Positions 1-11,306 of a DNA stretch of 64,000 bases are shown here, in pieces. The stretch is taken from contig JAVGVS010000020.1 of the NCBI GenBank assembly GCA_032718565.1, positions 3,380,215 through 3,444,214 of the forward strand. Reading direction: 5' to 3'. Source of the DNA: Distichodus sexfasciatus (taxonomy: Eukaryota > Chordata > Actinopteri > Characiformes > Distichodontidae). Every line of letters starts with the position of its first letter. Position 1 is the first letter of the stretch. The notes under the pieces are model-generated. The model was not told the DNA's origin. It saw only the letters and a list, made by a program, of their open reading frames with translations, and ran no database searches. The position numbers and the translations under genes are program-made.

Positions 1-133
1 GAAACTCCACTCTGAGGGCTTCCCTGTATATAGCTTTATTGAAGAAGAGAACCGTATCTCATACAACCTCTATACTGATCTGGGTTTTACAGAAGATAGC
101 TCTTTTAGGATGGCTTGGCATGCTTTTCAGTAA
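1..133 (+). CDS. C-terminal end of a GNAT-type acyltransferase, partial (glycine N-acyltransferase-like?)
   Basis: One frame is open from base 2 to a TAA at 131-133 and gives about 43 residues. It contains GFPVYSFIEEEN, then S..LY..LGFTED, and ends MAWHAFQ. The pattern of a phrase such as FIEEEN followed by S, a leucine, and LGF is typical of the last strand-helix-strand of GNAT acetyltransferases, and the wording is close to fish glycine N-acyltransferase-like proteins as I remember them. The rest of the gene lies left of the window. The end is ambiguous: TTTTCAGTAAGTG can be read as a stop after CAG or as a splice donor (CA|GTAAGT). A terminal exon fits better, because GNAT proteins usually end near this motif. 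Family is moderately sure; the exact gene is not. Confidence 0.5.
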   Translation, partial: KLHSEGFPVYSFIEEENRISYNLYTDLGFTEDSSFRMAWHAFQ

Positions 134-797
134 GTGTTTTACTACACAGCGATTTTATTTCCCTGATACAATATCACACATCCACAAGATGGTTATTAAA
201 GGATGAAACAAACTGAAATTTATTACAGGATAAAAGCAGTGACAACAGGGAAGTTTAAGTGTTTATTTTTTGCTTTAAACAACAAAAGGTGCCAAAAGCA
301 ACTTTAGGAGATTAGTACGGTTAAAATAAACACTTTCCAATTAATCAAATGATCAAAACCTAATGATATTATAATGATCAAACAGATAGTCTAATTAAAT
401 CCTCTAAGCAACTATTGAGTGCAACAATTTATCCCTTTAATAGCACTGGGTTTGAATTTCTGTTAATTAGGGGTCTTAAATTAAAACTATGTATAAGTTA
501 CTTTTGATTTTCACAAAAAAAAATGAAAATATATTCCAAAATGCAAACATGCACAAAATAGTAAAATATGACCACTTTTGATATTCTGACCAAAGGTAAG
601 TAACCTAAATGGGTCTTGTAATTGAAATAGGATGGATCCTACATGAGCAAATAGAATGAGGAAAGTACATCTCCAGTATGAGAACTCTAATAAATTTATC
701 TGGTAATCAAAAATACCTTCAGGATGTTTTTAACAAATGTTCTATCATGTCCTCACATTTCTGAAGAAAGAAGAGGATGAACCTTTATACCACAGGC
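134..797. other. Spacer between the GNAT gene end and MGME1; no gene seen
   Basis: AT-rich sequence with no sustained coding frame. It should hold the 3' UTRs of two convergent genes. No clear repeat or RNA gene was recognised. Confidence 0.5.
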
Positions 798-2895
798 TCA
801 AGCCTGGTCTGTTTCAGCATCCTTTTCCACATAGTCCTGCAGTCTGAGCAGCCATTTCTCCCAGTATTCCTTCACCACCATATCTATAAGTGCTAGGGCC
901 GGAGAGCCATCTTTGTAGGCCACCACAATCAGCCCATTTTCTACCTGCAAAACAGAACACAGTGTAACTGACAAAAGAACTGAGCATGATCTATTAACAC
1001 ATGCAAATGTAGAACATTCCATAATAATATCTACCTGGTAGTTGTAGTTCTTATCAAAATTTAAGGCTCCAATGTAGGCAGCCAGTTGCAATGGGTTGTC
1101 AAATGTGTTGTGAAGGAAAGGTTTGCGTTTCTCTGACGTCTTCCAATCTATGACACAGAGCGAATCCCTGTATGTTAAACAAAAAAGGGCTCTTATGAAA
1201 TGTTAATGCATAATAACCATAGATGTTAAATATCCTCAACAAAACAAGAGCTGAAAACATTAAAGGAGAACTCACTTGTACATGGCAACACAATCCACAC
1301 TGCCCAAGTAATGCAGCGGCTGATGATACACCACGCTTTCAATGGCTCTCACTCCTGTGACATTTTCTAGCATGTGACTGATACTTTGTAGATATCCATC
1401 TACTTCCTCTGGACGGCTCTCATCCTCTTCCACCACATTCTCTTGCTAAAATACATCTAATAGCAGCATGGAACAGCTTCCTGTTTAAATAGATCTAATA
1501 TTGACAAAGGTGAACATTTCCTCTCACCAAGGTCAAATAATGTGTTTTACAGAAATAGAGAAAGAAAAGTAAAACATTAAAAGATACAGTAAAAAAAAAA
1601 CAGGGCTTCATCATCTTAGCTACTGTCCACATGTGCAATATTCACGCCAGTAAGGCAAGTTAAATCAAACATACAGCAAACAATTTTCCCTAGAAGATGA
1701 AAAAAAAAGCACTCCACCCAACTGAAGTTTGCCTTTTGGATAGGGTTTTCTCCATTATGCAGATGCACTACCCCACAAAGCCTAACTTGTTTAAAAAAAC
1801 CGATTTTGAGAAAAGCAGTATGTAGTGAGAAATAAAATACTGCAATGTAACTTTCCCCTATATTGCGCAGTTATAATAAATAGCTAAAAGGAATGTGAAA
1901 ATATGCAGTATATAGTGTAGTTAATTTGCATAGTAAATAAAATCAGTTTTATTCTATAAACATAAAATTCTGTTTAAAAAAAAAATACATTTCCCCTTAG
2001 GGCTTTTTACTGAGGGTGAACCATCCTTTCTTGAGCTTCATCTAGGAACCACAAAATTTGAGTAATACAGATTTCTCCTTTATTCATGGAAAATTCGAAC
2101 CAGACGAGCTTTCCTTTTGTGTCAAGTATAAAAAGTTTGTAGCATGATTTCTCTGGGGTTTTTACTGACTGCTTCAGATCAGGATGTTGATACTGTAGGG
2201 TTGCCACCTAGATCTGACAAAAATCTGCACATTTCGCTAACCCGACCAACCACTTTGCCTATAAGCGGACGCCATACACGCATCTGACCTATGACATTCA
2301 GTGTCCCGGAGAGTGATTTTTCCCCAGACAGGCCATTAAAAAGAAGGATAATCCTGGTAAAACCGGGACAGGTGGCAACCCTGAGACGGTATATTATGTC
2401 AGCACAAAACAGACAGAGATCAGCATGAATAAGAACCTACTCAGTCTGTATTCTTCGAATCCCTCTTCGCCAAGTTCAGCAATCTTCATCTTTTTCCACC
2501 TCTCCAAATAAAAGAGCTGCTAAGGACATGGCCTCGAAGCATCTAGTCACACTAGGTATCAAAGGCTTCGAGGTTTTTGGAAAAGGATCTGAGCTTATTG
2601 CGGTCCACACCGCCTGAGGCTGTTTTTGGCTTGATTTAATAGAAGGACACGATTTAGGCACTTTGGTCTCTTGCGGTTTGGAGCGTACAATGGAGCCGAA
2701 CAGCAAACCGTCTTCATCCTCGATACTTTGTAGAGTTTATGAACTCGTTCTGTTGGACACAACCGCCTTGACGAGGGATGAGTATCGCTCGGTGTCGAAC
2801 AGAGCTGTACGCTGCTCTTCTTGCGCGCAATGAAACAGAAGGTCAAAAGGAGCGAGAGAAACTAAATATGAGTATCCAGAGAACGATGCCGCCAT
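798..2895 (-). pseudogene. mgme1: MGME1 locus (mitochondrial genome maintenance exonuclease 1), 5' exon disrupted
   Basis: MGME1 is a mitochondrial PD-(D/E)XK single-strand DNA exonuclease that trims flaps during mtDNA replication. The 3' exons are well kept. Exon 798-943 encodes VENGLIVVAYKDGSPA and EYWEKWLLRLQDYVEK. Exon ~1039-1167 holds the catalytic VIDWKTSEK and the Q..AAYIG stretch. Exon ~1272-1446 holds GVRAIESVV and VDCVAMYK. Splice signals agree in phase. The first exon (ATG 2893-2895 to a donor near 2442) matches the family in IEDEDGLLFGS, LIPSVTR and LERWKKMK.IAELGEEGF, but has a TAA in the conserved frame at 2737-2739, and IPSVTR and LERW lie in different frames (shift near 2505-2520). 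The exon expected between EEGFEEYR and the 1446 exon, which in the human protein reads about GKRFH, was not found in 1450-2440. Either a decaying gene or local sequence errors; no intron arrangement I could find removes both defects. Confidence 0.6.
2197..2382. mobile_element. hAT-like MITE inside the MGME1 intron
   Basis: The ends are inverted copies: AGGGTTGCCACCT on the left and AGGTGGCAACCCT on the right. The flanking 8-mers GATACTGT and GAGACGGT agree at 6 of 8 positions, as expected for an aged 8-bp hAT target duplication. About 186 bp with no coding capacity. It lies in the interval where one MGME1 exon is missing. Confidence 0.7.
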
Positions 2896-4200
2896 ACAGC
2901 TGATACTATGGAAATAGCCATAGCTTACGCGCGCCCACGATTACCTTCAGCAAAAATGCACAAAATGCAAATCTCTTTTAGTGCTACCCGATCGTAAACC
3001 AAAACGTCAAGCTTTTAAAACCGCATCGCGAAATCGCCAACATTAAATAAATAACGCCGCCATTAACTCCACAAATTTGGAGGTAAACTGAGGAGGACAA
3101 CGCGAAATAGGGAAATGTAGTTTTATATACGTCCAAACTGCTGCAGTCTTGCGCCTCAAACACCATTTCACAATGACGTTTGGGTGTTGCGTCAAATAGT
3201 GGTCATCCCAAGAAACTACTACAGACAAGCGTTCCATCACAGTTTTAGTCCAAACGCACAGGTAACTTCTTAAAATGAAATAAAAACAGAAAAGAATGCA
3301 CTGACAAATAAAGAAATTACATAGAAAGCTCGCTTCATAGAGAGAATGCGTGATTATAAAAGAAAAAAGGTATGAGTCTAGATTAACCCATTTAGTAAAT
3401 GTAAATATTGTAAAAGGAAAGGAAGACAAAAGCAAATGTGAGATATAAACGTGAGTGATGAAGCTTACTATACAATACACTACAAATAAAACATAACCCT
3501 TTCATGCAGGAGAAGTGGGCAATCATTTGTTGTACCAGAGAACACAAAATATCGAATACAAAGTAACTAGCAGTTAATAAAACTAATACAAATGCACAAT
3601 TATATTTAAATGATTAACAGGATCAGTCATAATAATAATAATAATAATAATAATATAATAATATTAATATTAATAATAATAAAAGATTGACTGTCGTACA
3701 CATCAACCTTTATTAATAAAAATATAGTAAAAAACATTTTGTGCTGGAACACTACACTTACAAACAAGCGAGAGGTAGAAACGAAAAAAAATGGTAAAAA
3801 CGGCTATGAATGTCCGATAATGCTATCAGTATCAAAGCATAGAAAAATAGAAAGCTAAAACTAAAAAGAGGATGGCAGTCAGAAATTACATTAAAAAGCA
3901 ATGAATGTGACGTTAAACGATAGGGTGTTTTAACTGTTTAATACGTCTAAGTAGTGAAAAGTAGTGAAAATCTTATTTTTGAAACCTTATAGAAAATCTG
4001 ATGTAAAATGATCTATGGAGCTGCACAGAGGACAATGTAACCCCAAAATCCAAGTTCGTTCCCACACTATTAACAGAAGTTTCCAGTCATCAGATATGAC
4101 GTGAAACTTTACTGAAAAAGCTCAACCCTCCAGTCCTGTAGCTGGCGACAGTGGGTGTTTTCTCTGCCTCTTCGCCCTCCTGTAAACACTGACGGAAAGA
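2896..4200. promoter_or_regulatory. Intergenic region between the divergent MGME1 and SNX5 genes
   Basis: The two genes point away from each other, so this 1.3 kb must hold both promoters. It is mostly AT-rich, with more CpG close to the MGME1 start (around 2920-3060) and around 4140-4260, just before the SNX5 first exon. No TATA box in a convincing place. An AT-rich triplet microsatellite is listed separately. Confidence 0.4.
3629..3683. repeat. (TAA)n-type microsatellite, imperfect
   Basis: About 55 bp of AAT/ATA triplets with a few breaks, in the MGME1-SNX5 spacer. Confidence 0.9.
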
Positions 4201-4322
4201 AGGATTCCGCCTCCTTCCTCCTGCAACGGAAAAGAGAGCGCCAGCAGCTCGACTAGGCTGCGTTTGGACTAAACTTGAAAATAAAGCTGCGTGTTTAACA
4301 CGCCCAAACTGCCTCCACTACT

Positions 4323-5046
4323 ATGACATCTATCACATTATAAGCCGGCGATAAGGACAAGGTGAGTTCAAGAAAATGCCCTCTATCCCTCCTGTCTCCT
4401 GTTAAAAGTGATATAAGATCTGATCAGCCTCTTCTGACTCTATTAGTTAGCAAGGAACTCTTCAGTAATTTTTTATTTGTCCCTTACTAGTACGCCATGT
4501 GGTGAAAATGTACTCTTGGTTCTTTAGACAGCGCAACAAAATTTAAATGAAGTTAACATAATGATTACATTGCAGAGTAATAAGGAAAACGCTCAGCCAA
4601 AAGTAATCAAATCTGAAATAAATATGAACAGTTTGTGGGTAGTGTGCATGTTATTAGGTCTATGTGTATGTAAAGAGAGGAGGGGCAGAGGCTCTGAACT
4701 CAAAGTTGTTTGGTGTCATAACAGCGACTGATAACAGCCACATAGATACAGAAGCGTGGTCAGGTGACTCGGTCTGTCATGAGGAGCGTGTACAAGACAC
4801 TTTGCATGTGGAATATACATCATAAACGTAGTTTTTCATTCAGATTTACATTTGTACGTTAGTAAATACTTGCTTTCAGTCTACTGCTGTATTAACCATT
4901 AACCATTAACCTCATATAAAAGGTAAGACGTATGACTCTCTCTCAATCTCTCAATCTCTCTCTCAGCCCTCTCTCAGTCTTCAATCTCTCTCTCTCTCTC
5001 TTCTCTGTCCCTCTCTCTCAATCCTCTGGGGCCCTCTCAATTCTCT

Positions 5047-5097
<51 letters not shown>

Positions 5098-8000
5098 TCT
5101 CAGAGTTAATGAATTATTGGAAAACGGGAAGCTTTACATCATTTAAACTTTGTCTCCAAATATATTCTCATTTTAGTTGTTTGTTTGTTTTTTTTCAAGA
5201 ACAATTGTAATGGTAAATCACCGTCACTGTTCAGTTTTGCAACATTATTAAAAAAAACACTGAATTGTAAATATAACAGGTTGAAAAAAATTTAAACTGT
5301 ACTTAATATTCTGAAGGCGTTTTTGTTTAAAACTTGATTTACTGATTTACAATATACTCTAGTTTTGCAGGATATCCTAAAAACCTGGCTTATTTATTTT
5401 CACTTTAAGCACTTGGGAAAACTTTGCTTAATATTTTAGTTATAAATTTGTCCAGTTCTTGTCTATAGTATTTTTGTCTATAGCTAAATGTTTACTGACT
5501 GCTCCTTCATCTGTTCTTCCTTTCTGCAACGTTTTCTTTAAGACAGCGAGAGCTAGAACTCCTCTATGAGTTTCCTGTTTCCTGTAAGGATTGTTAGAAA
5601 GGCATTTCTCAACTCATCTGCAGGCTAGTTTGAGCTGACAGGGCAGATTTTCTCTCGCTATCTGTTCAGCTTCAGATTTTAGCAGTCCTAACTGTGTTAT
5701 TCTGTCATCGCAGAGCTTACATTTGGACTGAATTTGATCTGAACCTTCATTAATTTGTAAGAAAGAGCTGACATTTCTTTCTGGAAATCTAGAGATACTC
5801 TATTGGGTTCTGCTAGTGTAAACCTTATTACCATAAGTTAACCTTGAGAGTCCATAGTTGTATTTTTCCAACTTTATATAGACCTGAGCCATCTATTACA
5901 TTTTTATGGAAACTATATTTGACTTACTACATTCTGGAAAGCTTGTACAGTTAATCCTTATCTTCATATGCAGATTTGGATAACAGAAATATGGTTTGAA
6001 TTTAGATCAGTTTTTCTGGCTTATTTTGTAAAGTTTACCTTACATCATTACGCCCTTCTAGCAGTGTATGGGTTTGCTTATAAGAAGATGAACTTTCTTT
6101 TTGTTTGTGAACAGGTTCGCTCTGTCTCTGTGGACTTGAACAATGACTCTTCACTTCTCATTGACATTCCTGATGCTCTGTGCGAGCGTGACAGAGTGAA
6201 GTTTACAGTCCATACTAAGGTGCACTCTGAGTCTAACGTTACAGTGTGGTGTTGTATTTTATTATTCAGGGCTGAGAAGGTTTTTACTTAAACTATTGCT
6301 CAGAATTAGACGTTGGTGTTAATCTTAACCTGCTTCTTCTTTATTTGCTTTTTCAGACTACCCTAAGCAGCTTTCAGAAGTCCGAATTCTCTGTATCTCG
6401 ACAACATGAAGACTTCATTTGGCTACATGATACAATTGTGGAGACGGAGGAGTATGCTGGTCTCATTGTGAGTTTCACACTGCATTAATGCATCCAGTGC
6501 CCAGACGTGACATTAGATTACTTAAACCAGTGAACAAACATTTTGAAAATGGCTGTGCCTACATACTAGAATGAATTAATGTTTAGGGATTCTATAATTC
6601 TTTTCTTATCAGTTACAGTCCATTTTTCTGCTTCTAACTAGTGGGGTTTTTTTGTCTTTTCTAGATCCCTCCAGCCCCACCAAAGCCTGACTTTGAAAGT
6701 CCCAGGGAGAAGATGCACAAGCTTGGGGAGGGTGAAGCTAGCATGAATAAAGAGGAGTACACTAAGATGAAGCAGGAGTTGGAGGCGTGAGTTCACTGCA
6801 TGATACGTAGTATGGGGTGTAATGTTACACTTCAATTTTCTATGATAGAGTCTGTTTGCCAAAGACTGTGTCTGGTGTTTATTTTTAAGGCCTAATTGTA
6901 AGGGCAGAATTTGCATTGTTGTGTTATCTGAACTGACAACCTGTAATCAAGATGCAATACTGTACTGTTCTGACATATTGTTACAGCCTTAGTACTTCTA
7001 AAATATGACAGATTCAAAGCAATCAGTGTGCTCAATCTTAAATACTGTGTAATTTTGTGTGTATGTATGTGTGTGTGTGTCTCTCTCTCCTTTCAGGGAG
7101 TACCTGGCGGTGTTTAAAAAGACCGTGCAGGTGCACGAGGTGTTCCTCCAGCGACTCTCCTCCCACCCTGTCTTCAGCAAGGACAGAAACTTCCAGATAT
7201 TCCTGGAGTACGACCAAGACGTGAGTCTTAATCATTGCAACTTATTTCCCTCTTTCCTAAGGCCATGAAGAAAAAAAAGAGACAAACAGGCACACACACA
7301 AACACTCATGGCTGACTTCCTGTGAAGCTGCAGTGTTGGCAGGATGCAGACACATGGAATGAGTGGGACAAGCAGACAGGAAGATTGTGACCTCTGGGCC
7401 ACATCCTGCTTAAAAGAAGATCAAATATGGCCAGAGCATAGGGCTTGTGGGTATTTCATATGTATGCAGATTACTTGCAATTTCTGGTCTCTTGAATTTG
7501 TATTCTCTTTTGTCTTTTAGCTCAGTGTGAGGAGGAAAAATGCTAAAGAAATGTTTGGTGGCTTCTTTAAGAACATGGTAAAGACGGCTGATGAAGTCAT
7601 CATCTCAGGAATTAAGGTGTGTGTGTTTGTGTGTTTCCAGAGGGGTCAAATGTTGAATACAGCTGAAATTATTTACGTTTACTGCATTTTTTACTGTCCT
7701 CTTGAGCAAACGTTAAACTGGCCCCAGCGTTCAGAAATGTACTCTAGTGTCTGCCAAACGCTGTAAATGAAATAAAATTATTATGTAATTCAGTGCCAGT
7801 CATGGCAAAGAGAATTCTGTTATTTCCAGGAGGTCGATGAGTTCTTCGAACAAGAGAAGATTTTTCTTCTAGATTATTTTGCTAAGATCAAGGACGCCAC
7901 CGCCAAAGCTGAGAAAATGACACGCTGTCACCAGAGTAAGCGCTTAAGTTGCGTCATTTTTATCATTTATCATCATTACTGCATGCAGTGAGTCAGTCAT

Positions 8001-11000
8001 GTGTTGCTGTGTATAAACAACCGCTATAAGATATTCCATTCCGCCCAACATTATTAAAACAGAGGTTGGGTGGAGTGAAAGGTGAACTCAGAAGTCAGAT
8101 GTTACGTGCAATTCCTTTTTATAGTTTTGTATTCTCGTAACATTGAGTTGCTCAAATGTATCAACTTTGATATTTTGCTTCCTTTTCATAGATGTTGCTG
8201 AAGACTACATTCACATCTCTGTGACGGTGAAGAACATTGCTGCTGAAGACAATACTGCCCTGAAAATGTGAGTATCATCTAGTAGTGTCAGGACAAAATA
8301 CACTTCATTTGCGTAAACCTGCTGTGAAAGACTTGGACTGTCGTGCATCGACTTTGATCCCTGACCTTATGTTGATCCTGTAATTTGCTGTGAGTTTGGA
8401 GCGTGCTTATACTAAATCTGTATTCAGATCATCAATTTTATGTTCTTGTGTACAATAAAAAGACATTATAGGTTTCCAGTTTTCACATATTAAACTTAAC
8501 CAAGATATTTGGGAGAGTGATGTCACACATGAACTATGATGCTTTTTATATATACATTACTAACAATAACACATGAATAAATGTGAGAAATTAGTTAATA
8601 AGTTGGTTTCAACTCTTACTATCAGCTAAATGTCTAGAAATCAGACCCAGTTTGGATAGCTGGTGACACTTCTGCATGAAACAATTTCTGGAAGGCATTT
8701 ATAAAGCACTGAACATGAAGAAATATCTACATAGTAAAACAGTATTGAAATCACATCAATAGGAACATAATGTGCACAAACCTGCTGGGAAGTTATATAG
8801 CTTACTTTTTCTAAGCCCAAACCAAATCTGTATCTTTTATGTGAGAATTGTAATCGTCATCCCAGTTTTTACACCACAGCATTTTGGTTGTCCGTGATTA
8901 TGGGTGTTCATGTGGGGCTCCCCTCAAGTCAAACACGGCAGCAGAACGAGCATTCTTCTTGTCTTATTTTACCATCAGCTATTCCTGATTTGCTCTGCTG
9001 TGGCTTGGCATTGTCTCCTTCCACTCTGTGCCAAGGCTGCTGCTGTATTTCACAATTTCTTTGTACAAATCACTGTAAAACTGACTCCTTATGTGTATGT
9101 AACATCAAAGTTAATTGTGTTCCTATCTAGTTTCCTTATCAACTATTTCCTGTGTTCCATACATTTTGAATGTAAAGTTGAGTCTAGCCCACTTGCATGG
9201 TATGGAAAAAGAGGATTTAAAACAGATGATCTGGAAAACATTATTTATGCTATCTATGGTCATGGTAGGAAAGCCAGATGTCAGAAAATATTCTGCCTAG
9301 TTTTCCTTTCCAGCTTTATTCTTCATTATATTTGCATTTGAAGCGTGCTCTTATCCACAGCAACCACTGTTTCCTAATTACCAGGTAGTTCTGGTAGACC
9401 ACCACTAAATTGTCATTTTTTGTTTCACACAGTGTCATATTTGTGTGGAGTTGGATGATTCAAATGAGTAGGGCAAATTGCTGACCAGTGTTATCATTTT
9501 ACCTTTCTGAATTTAACTCACCTTCAAATGATTGATCTCTTCACAGGTATCTGGAGAAGCTTGCAGAGTTGTTTGAGAAGATCAGGGTAAGTGATATTGG
9601 GAATAATTCCAAGTGATTCAGAGCATGTCAAATGTTTTAGTTCATTTTTAATTTTCACATCTACATATTTTGCAGAAAGTGGAAGGCAGAGTTGCTTCGG
9701 ATCAAGAGCTTAAGCTGACGGAGCTGCTGAGATACTACATGAGGGACATTCAGGCTGCTAAGGTGAGAACCTTCTTCATCTTTCCAGCCATTAACATCCT
9801 AAGGATTTAAGATAGTTTCGGTATATTCCTCACTCACCAGGGGTGGATATGGGGTTTCATCGTGATGCAACATAATGTCGATTTAGTGGACAATGATTCA
9901 ACGTCTGCTGATATCACAAAGTCGATATGATTTAGTTTCAGTGATCCATATGAGACAGTGTCATATGGATATGTAACACATTCACTTCCATCTCTGTCAA
10001 ATCACTAAACGCAACTTAATATCGTCTATATTTATGATGTCAGACCAGTTTTCATTTTGGCTCAATTCTTTGGGCTGATTGGTCATTGGATTAAAGTATT
10101 GATTTAGATTGATGTATCGTTACACCCTGTAATCATCAGATTTGTTGCTTTTTTGCATTTTGTCCTTCAGGACCTCTTATACAGGCGTGCCCGGGCCCTT
10201 GCCGATTACGAGAATTCCAACAAGGCTCTTGACAAAGCTCGTCTGAAGAGCAAAGACATTTCACAGGCCATGGAGCACCAGCAGCAGTGTCTGCAGAAGT
10301 TTGATCGGCTCTCTGAGTCTGGCAAGAAAGGTGCTTTACAACTGCACTTGTCAAAATTGTCCTGAATGTTGAGTCACTTGTGAAGTTGCCATGTTGTGTT
10401 GAGCACTGTTGTTTGTTTTGTCTTGTAGAGCTCACAAGCTTCAAGAGCAGACGTGTGGTGGCCTTCCGTAAAAACCTTATAGAGACGGCTGAACTGGAGA
10501 TAAAACATGCCAAGGTGAAGATCGCATATTCAGTACAGTTAACTGTGTGTGTGTGTAACTTAACAGACTGTTGGTAGCATAACGGTCAGGCCATTCGTCC
10601 CGTGATTTGGAGGGTAGCCGGCTCGAATCCCGGACCGGTAAAGTTACCACTGAGATACTCATGAGCAAGGTTCTGCCCTCAAACACTGCTCCTGGGGTGC
10701 TGCCCATTTCAGCTGCCCACTGCCACTTCACGGATGGGTCACATGCAGACGTCACATTTGGTTGTGGTGCAATAGCTTAAGTTAAAAACGACTCAAAACC
10801 CACATTCAGAAACTCCAGTCAATGTAATCTTGTTCATGATAGTTATCTTGATTACATTCTGTTAAAAAGTAAAAAAATATAAAACCGTACATAAAACATG
10901 TTGTCTTGTGGCTTGTGTGTGCTTCTTTGAAATATTTAAGAATCACAAAGATATGCAGCCTTTCCTCAGAAAAAAAATTTAGTGAATATGCTCAACTTTA

Positions 11001-11306
11001 ATAAACCTTGAGGAAAAAATGTTCAGTTAGGTCAGGGGTATTCAGGCGTGGTTCTGGGGGGCCGGTATCCTGCAGGTTTTCCATCCTACTGGATTTCAGA
11101 ACATTCACACTTGCTCTCAGGTAGATAGCCACCAGAAGAGACTGATAAGGTACGATGGAAAACCTGCAGGACACTGGCCCTCCGTCACCGGAATTGATCG
11201 CCCCTGTGGTAGGTGGTGTTTGTGTGATTTAATTATTTATATTTTCTCTCCACAGAACAACATTGCTCTTCTGCAAGGCTGCATCGAGCTCCTCAAAAGC
11301 AACTGA
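4323..11306 (+). CDS. snx5: Sorting nexin 5 (PX-BAR protein)
   Basis: SNX5 pairs with SNX1/SNX2 on endosomes and shapes tubules in retromer/ESCPE-1 cargo retrieval. Twelve coding exons from 6115 to 11306 (6115-6219, 6357-6467, 6665-6786, 7097-7220, 7521-7616, 7830-7935, 8192-8267, 9547-9586, 9676-9762, 10171-10330, 10429-10514, 11256-11306) join in phase to 387 codons ending LLKSN and TGA. The PX domain runs from VRSVSVDLNNDSS through FSVSRQHEDFIWLHD to FLQRLSSHPVFSKDRNF. The BAR half follows (EMFGGFFKNM, EVDEFFEQEK, YENSNKALDKARLKSKD). Human SNX5 has 404 residues, so only about 13-17 are missing at the N-terminus. The best candidate first exon is 4323-4361 (ATG, seven codons, donor AAG|GTGAGT, right phase), but it has a TAA at 4341-4343. 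Without it the start is unknown. Confidence 0.9.
4936..5101 (+). repeat. (TC)n-rich low-complexity tract in SNX5 intron 1
   Basis: About 165 bp of CT dinucleotides broken by short CAAT/CCCT words. The long open frame across it is a by-product of composition. Confidence 0.9.
9335..9365 (-). repeat. Short relic of the SINE/L2 3'-tail motif
   Basis: GCATTTGAAGCGTGCTCTTATCC resembles the reverse complement of the GGATAAGAGCGTCTGCTAAATGC tail shared by many teleost SINEs and L2 elements. Other copies lie at about 18836, 20730 and 46895. Confidence 0.45.
9838..10129. mobile_element. hAT-like MITE in SNX5 intron
   Basis: Left end CAGGGGTGGATATGG; right end read backwards CAGGGTGTAACGATAC. This is the classic fish hAT MITE layout with GATATC-like words inside. 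About 292 bp. Flanking 8-mers TCACTCAC and TAATCATC agree only partly. A related fragment lies at about 32148-32200. Confidence 0.55.
10571..10780 (+). mobile_element. tRNA-derived SINE, copy 1
   Basis: Starts with a pol III A-box-like TAGCATAACGGTCAGG and has a B-box-like GGCTCGAATCCC about 35 bp later. A shared body follows (CGGACCGGTAAAG, then GCTGCCCACTG and ACGGATGGGTCA). Copy 2 at 33557-33812 aligns along its length, which shows a mobile family rather than a tRNA gene. It sits in the last intron of SNX5. Confidence 0.8.
11033..11206. mobile_element. Short hAT-like MITE (CAGGGG ends), copy 1
   Basis: Begins CAGGGGTATTC and ends GATCGCCCCTG. The interior is a hairpin: GCAGGTTTTCCATC on the left is mirrored by GATGGAAAACCTGC on the right. 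Flanks AGTTAGGT and TGGTAGGT agree at 6 of 8 positions. The same family appears at 20450-20590. Confidence 0.7.

Noticed and set aside
5968..6291. SNX5 start by read-through from an ATG at or after 5968 into the 6115 exon
   Set aside because: The added residues are intron-like and hydrophobic, and a good acceptor (GAACAG) sits right before the conserved VRSVSVDL; kept only as a remote alternative.
10571..10650. Possible tRNA gene
   Set aside because: A and B boxes are present, but the cloverleaf cannot be completed and the same body recurs at 33557, so it is a SINE.
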